Source: Pelobates cultripes
Taxonomy: Eukaryota > Chordata > Amphibia > Anura > Pelobatidae
DNA length: 64,000 nucleotides
Reading direction: 5' to 3'
Assembly: GCA_933207985.1 (NCBI GenBank)
Contig: OW240916.1
Span: forward strand, 85,085,792-85,149,791
In this document: one piece after another, positions 60,921 through 64,000 of the stretch
Position numbering within the stretch: position 1 is the stretch's first letter
Layout of the letters: every line of letters starts with the position of its first letter
The notes under the pieces: model-generated
Told to the model about the DNA's origin: nothing
Seen by the model: the letters and a program-made list of their open reading frames with translations, nothing else
The model's database searches: none
Program-made: the position numbers and the translations under genes

Positions 60921-61125
60921 AAAACAGGTCTTTTAAGATGAGCCGTACCTCCACCAGTCTGAACAACTCTTGTAATGTGGGTCAGGTCCTGGGATATTTC
61001 TGTACCAAAAGGTACAGTGAAGAGAAGGCTGCTCTCTGGAACTGTGGGTTTCCTTACTTGCAGATCAAAGGCAACATCAGGATTTATGTCAAGGCTGTAC
61101 CAGTAATGTGTTATTCCCCCCTGGG
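60680..61125 (-). other. segment of unknown origin inside the ERV pol
   Basis: Pol is recognisable up to LNLATLLPLP (about 61130) and again from TEQDPDVPHDCF (about 60665). In most class I pol genes these join almost directly. The roughly 450 bp between read THYWYSLDINPDVAFD in one frame and MEVRHMYHHWNLAIPHVSF in another. I do not recognise either. Confidence 0.55.
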
Positions 61126-61130
61126 AAGTG

Positions 61131-62650
61131 GCAGAAGAGTGGCCAGATTGAGTGTGTGACATCTCTGTAAAGTAACATTGTCAGGTAGGAGGAGGGTGGC
61201 CTGCAGGCGGAGATGTCTCTGAGAAGTGAGATGTTTCGGTTGAACTTGATTAAGGATGGATGTAATGTCATGAGGTGCAAGTATAGTGAGCTTGTGTCCA
61301 AGGATTAAATCATTTGTTTTATCCAAGAGTGCACTTGCAGCAAAAACAGCTCAGAGACAGGAAGGACCGCCTCTGGCTACTGGGTCTAATTGGCAGGAAA
61401 AATAGCCAAGAGGACGTTGGCAGGAACCATGAGACTGTGTGAGGACTGCAGATGCATGACCCATCCTTTCAGAGACAAAGAGTTTAAAAGGCTTCTGATA
61501 ATTAGGAAGGCCCAATGCAGGGGCTGAGGAGATTGCTCTTCGGAGAGCATAGAGCTTCAGGAGACAGAGAGAATGGTTCAGTCTTTAGAGCAGCATAAAG
61601 AGGTTGCAGGAGAATAGATGCTTCAGGTATCCAGGCTCTGCAGTAGGAAATGAGGCCCAGGAAGGCATGGAGTGGTTTGTGGGCAGTCAGTGGACAGATG
61701 GCTGTGATTCCTCATATTCTGTCTCTGGTGAGATGACGGGTGCAATTGGGAAAGACGATGTCTCAAGAAGACCACAGAGGGCTGGCACCATTGTAGCTTC
61801 TTTTTGGAAGCCTTGCAGACTTGTTCTGCTAGGAAACAGAGTAAATCTTCTGAGGTTTGTTCAGCAGTTGAGAGGTCATCTGCACAAAGGAGAAGATCAT
61901 CCAGGTATTGGAGGAGAACCACATCAGTGTGGGAATCCTGCAATGGTTTGAGAATAATAGGCATGGCTTTTGCAAATTGATTTGGTGAATTCTGTGCACC
62001 TTGTGGTATGACTGTCCAGGTATAATGTTAACGGTCATTGGTAAATGCAAATAGATATTGACATGAGGGGTCCAGATGCACACTGAAGAAAGCATTTTCC
62101 AGGTCTATCACAATGAGGAATTTTGCTGTAGGAGGTACCTGTGAGAGCAGTGTATGAGGATTGGGTACGATGGGGGTATCCAGAACAGTGACATCATTGA
62201 TAGCACAGAGATCCTGAACCATACGGTATTGGTCTGGCTCAACTTTTTCAGTTTTCTTCTTCACTGGGAACAGAGGAGTGTTGCACGGAGATGTACATTT
62301 GACAAGAGCACCTTTTGCCAGAAGGCTTTCAACCTATTTGGAGATGGCAAGGGCCTGAACAGGCTTCAAGGAATATTGCGGCCTTCGGGGTGGATTTGCA
62401 CTATCGAATAACTTCACATTCACTGGAGGAACTTGAAGGCGGCCAATATCATCTGGGCCGGTGGACCATAATTTAGCTGGGACCCTATCCAAGGCACTAG
62501 GGGAATCTAGGACCCTTGCATTCTCACGGGGAGATTCCATGTGAAGCATCAGAGGTAAAGAACAGAGAGCAGAAGTGTCCTTACGAGACCCGAACCTGTC
62601 CATCAGGAGTGAAAGATATAGAAGCTTGCAGGTGGGAAAGAATATCTGCA
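61131..62650 (-). pseudogene. ERV reverse transcriptase, broken
   Basis: Minus strand: VPPVNVKLFDSANPPRRPQY precedes the RT. It continues as QYRMVQDLCAINDVTVLDTP, KFLIVIDLENAFFSVHLDP and the catalytic LLQYLDDLLLCADD. The connection domain follows as AFLGLISYCRAWIPEA and LILGHKLTILAPHDI. Stops at about 62334 and 62028 and frameshifts near 61720 and 61320 break it. RT copies retroviral RNA into DNA; this copy cannot be made as one protein. Confidence 0.9.
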
Positions 62651-62935
62651 CCTAACAGGTTAATAGGACAGGTTGAAGACACCACAAATTGTGAGTAGAT
62701 CAGGATATGTGCACACTTGAAGAGGCCTGGTTAGTGGATTATTTCCACTCCAACACATGAAACATCAAGGTTAGACAGGAAGGAAGAGTCAGGCAGGTCT
62801 TGTTCTCTGAGAACGCTACGGGCTGCACCTTTGTCAACTAAAAAGGTGGTTGGGTGACCTTCAACGGGTAGGACCACTGTAGTTAGGGCCCCCATCCTTT
62901 TTCCCCTGTAGACACTGCCATAACAGGGGTGTTGG
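62651..62935 (-). pseudogene. ERV protease remnant
   Basis: Minus strand: TTFLVDKGAARSVL, where the aspartic-protease active-site DTG or DSG is DKG, followed by CPINLLGADIL, the usual second conserved segment (family G-R-D is G-A-D). The frame breaks before the RT. The upstream end at about 62935 is replaced by unrelated repeat DNA. Confidence 0.8.
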
Positions 62936-62937
62936 CA

Positions 62938-63560
62938 GGGCTGCCATCAGAAATTTTGGGGCCCCTGACACAACTCAAGGTCTGGGCCCCCGGTGCCTGC
63001 ACCCGAGTCCGCCCAAAGTGCTGCCCCCCCCCGAGTCCGCCCACAGGGATGCAGTGTCTGCAGGGCCGGTGCAAGGATTTTTGCTGCCCTAGGCAAAAGT
63101 AAAGTTTGCCGCCCCCCATGTGACATCACAATGCCCCACTCATTTGATCTGCCATGTTAACTAATGCCAGTGCTGCAGTGCCGCCGTGTTTACATAAAAA
63201 GGCCTGCAGGGACAGGCTAGACACCAGAACCCCTACATTAAGCTGCAGTGGTTCTGGGGACTACAGTGTCCCTTTAATGTGAGGTAAATTATTAGTGATT
63301 AGTGCCATGAATTAAATACTAGATTGCCTACTTACAACCAGATGAGGATGATGATGGGGTCTAGCTGCCGTCTGGCTCCACTGGTCTGGTGTAGAACAGG
63401 CTCTCTGGAGGCGGTTTGTAACTGTGGTCACAAAAATCAATGTTTTGGGAGAACGGGAAGCAGCTCAATTTTTTTGAGGGCCCTTTACACAGCTCAAGGT
63501 CTGGGTCCCAGGGTCCACCTTCATGTTCCACCAATGAGTTTGTTCACGGGGGGTGGAGTG
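62938..63560. mobile_element. fragments of hAT-like non-autonomous elements
   Basis: CAGGGCTGCCATCAGAAATT followed by GGGGCCCCTGACACAACTCA (62938-62978) and CAGGGCCGGTGCAAGGATTT (63060) look like hAT-type ends. A second copy of CTCAAGGTCTGGGYCCC lies at 63492. At 63220-63276, GGACTACAGTGTCCCTTTAA is a TTAA-MITE end. No transposase. Confidence 0.55.
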
Positions 63561-63826
63561 TGTGTGGGGGGGATGTCCTGATGTGTGTAAGGAATGCATT
63601 GTGTGAATCTGTGTTTGTATGTGTAAGGACTGCAAGGTGAGTTTGTGTATGTATAGGATGCAGTGTGTGTGCGTCTGTAAGGGATGCATTGAGTGTGTGT
63701 AAGGGGTGCATTGTGTGTTGCTGTGTGTAAGGGATGCATTGCTTGTGTATGTGTGTCTGTGTGTAAGGCATTGTGTGTTTTTCTGTGTGCAAGGGGTGCA
63801 TTGTGTGTATGTGTGTGATGGATGTC
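63561..63826. repeat. minisatellite (TGTGTGTAAGGGATGCATTG)n
   Basis: About ten variable units. The reverse complement, CAATGCATCCCTTACACACA, resembles the minisatellite at 31620-32340 and 38400-38850. Open frames on both strands are artefacts. Confidence 0.88.
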
Positions 63827-64000
63827 AATCTCTCCCCCTCCCCCCCGTCAATTTCCTTCTCCCCCTCCCCCTGTCAATTTCCTTCTCCCCCCCTCTCCAA
63901 TTTCCTTCTTCTCCCCCTCCCTCTCCAATTTCCTTCTTCTCCCCCTCCCTCTCATTTCCTTCTCCCCCCTCCAATTTCCTTCCTTCTCCCCTCCATTTCC
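63827..64000. repeat. polypyrimidine tandem repeat (CAATTTCCTTCTCCCCCTCC)n
   Basis: About seven units of 20-30 bp, almost purely C and T. It continues past the window end. Confidence 0.9.

Larger units (their letters stand above)
56389..62935 (-). mobile_element. class I endogenous retrovirus, gag-less and defective
   Basis: In minus-strand order: protease remnant, broken RT, a unit of unknown origin, an open RNase H-integrase frame, broken env, a polypurine tract and the 3' LTR. The gamma/epsilon-like layout, without accessory genes, points to class I. No gag and no 5' LTR lie between the protease and the window end; hAT-like DNA starts at about 62938. It is an inactive fossil. Confidence 0.9.

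Overview
The window looks like euchromatic DNA from a frog or toad (Anura). That is inferred from three things: the vertebrate gene HAPLN4, the mix of DIRS, Penelope-like, L1, Tc1, hAT-like and ERV elements, and several short repeat families that I associate with frog genomes. The species cannot be named from the sequence. Only one host gene is clearly visible. Nearly everything else is mobile DNA, heavily nested and almost all dead.

Layout. 1-7.9 kb: unassigned DNA, a telomere-like array, a decayed Penelope-like element (PLE) with a 72-bp TTAA-flanked MITE inside it, and a dispersed repeat broken by an LTR fragment. 7.9-14.0 kb: a nearly complete DIRS-type tyrosine-recombinase retrotransposon with inverted ends and an internal complementary region. 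14.1-16.3 kb: a dead Tc1 transposon and the end of a second one. 17.6-19.9 kb: two LTR-like units side by side. 19.9-31.4 kb: a minus-strand L1 split apart by a 7.5-kb head-to-head pair of PLE copies and by a hAT-like element that itself carries a solo LTR. 31-39 kb: minisatellites, microsatellites and non-autonomous DNA elements. 39.9-42.6 kb: a solo LTR, an L1 3' end and another solo LTR. 42.9-46 kb: MITEs.

46.5-49.4 kb (minus strand): four consecutive coding exons of HAPLN4, hyaluronan and proteoglycan link protein 4. They carry the Ig-like domain and both link domains, with matching splice phases and canonical splice sites. The signal-peptide exon was not found. 50-55 kb is intergenic or intronic DNA with MITEs. 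56.4-62.9 kb (minus strand): a gag-less class I endogenous retrovirus with a 3' LTR, a broken env, an open RNase H-integrase frame with damaged catalytic residues, and broken RT and protease. 62.9-64 kb: hAT-like fragments with minisatellite and polypyrimidine cores.

I found no operon-like or obviously new biological system. The most informative signals are the nested-insertion history, the inverted PLE pair, an unexplained segment of about 450 bp inside the retroviral pol, and a retroviral LTR lying upstream of HAPLN4 on the same strand.
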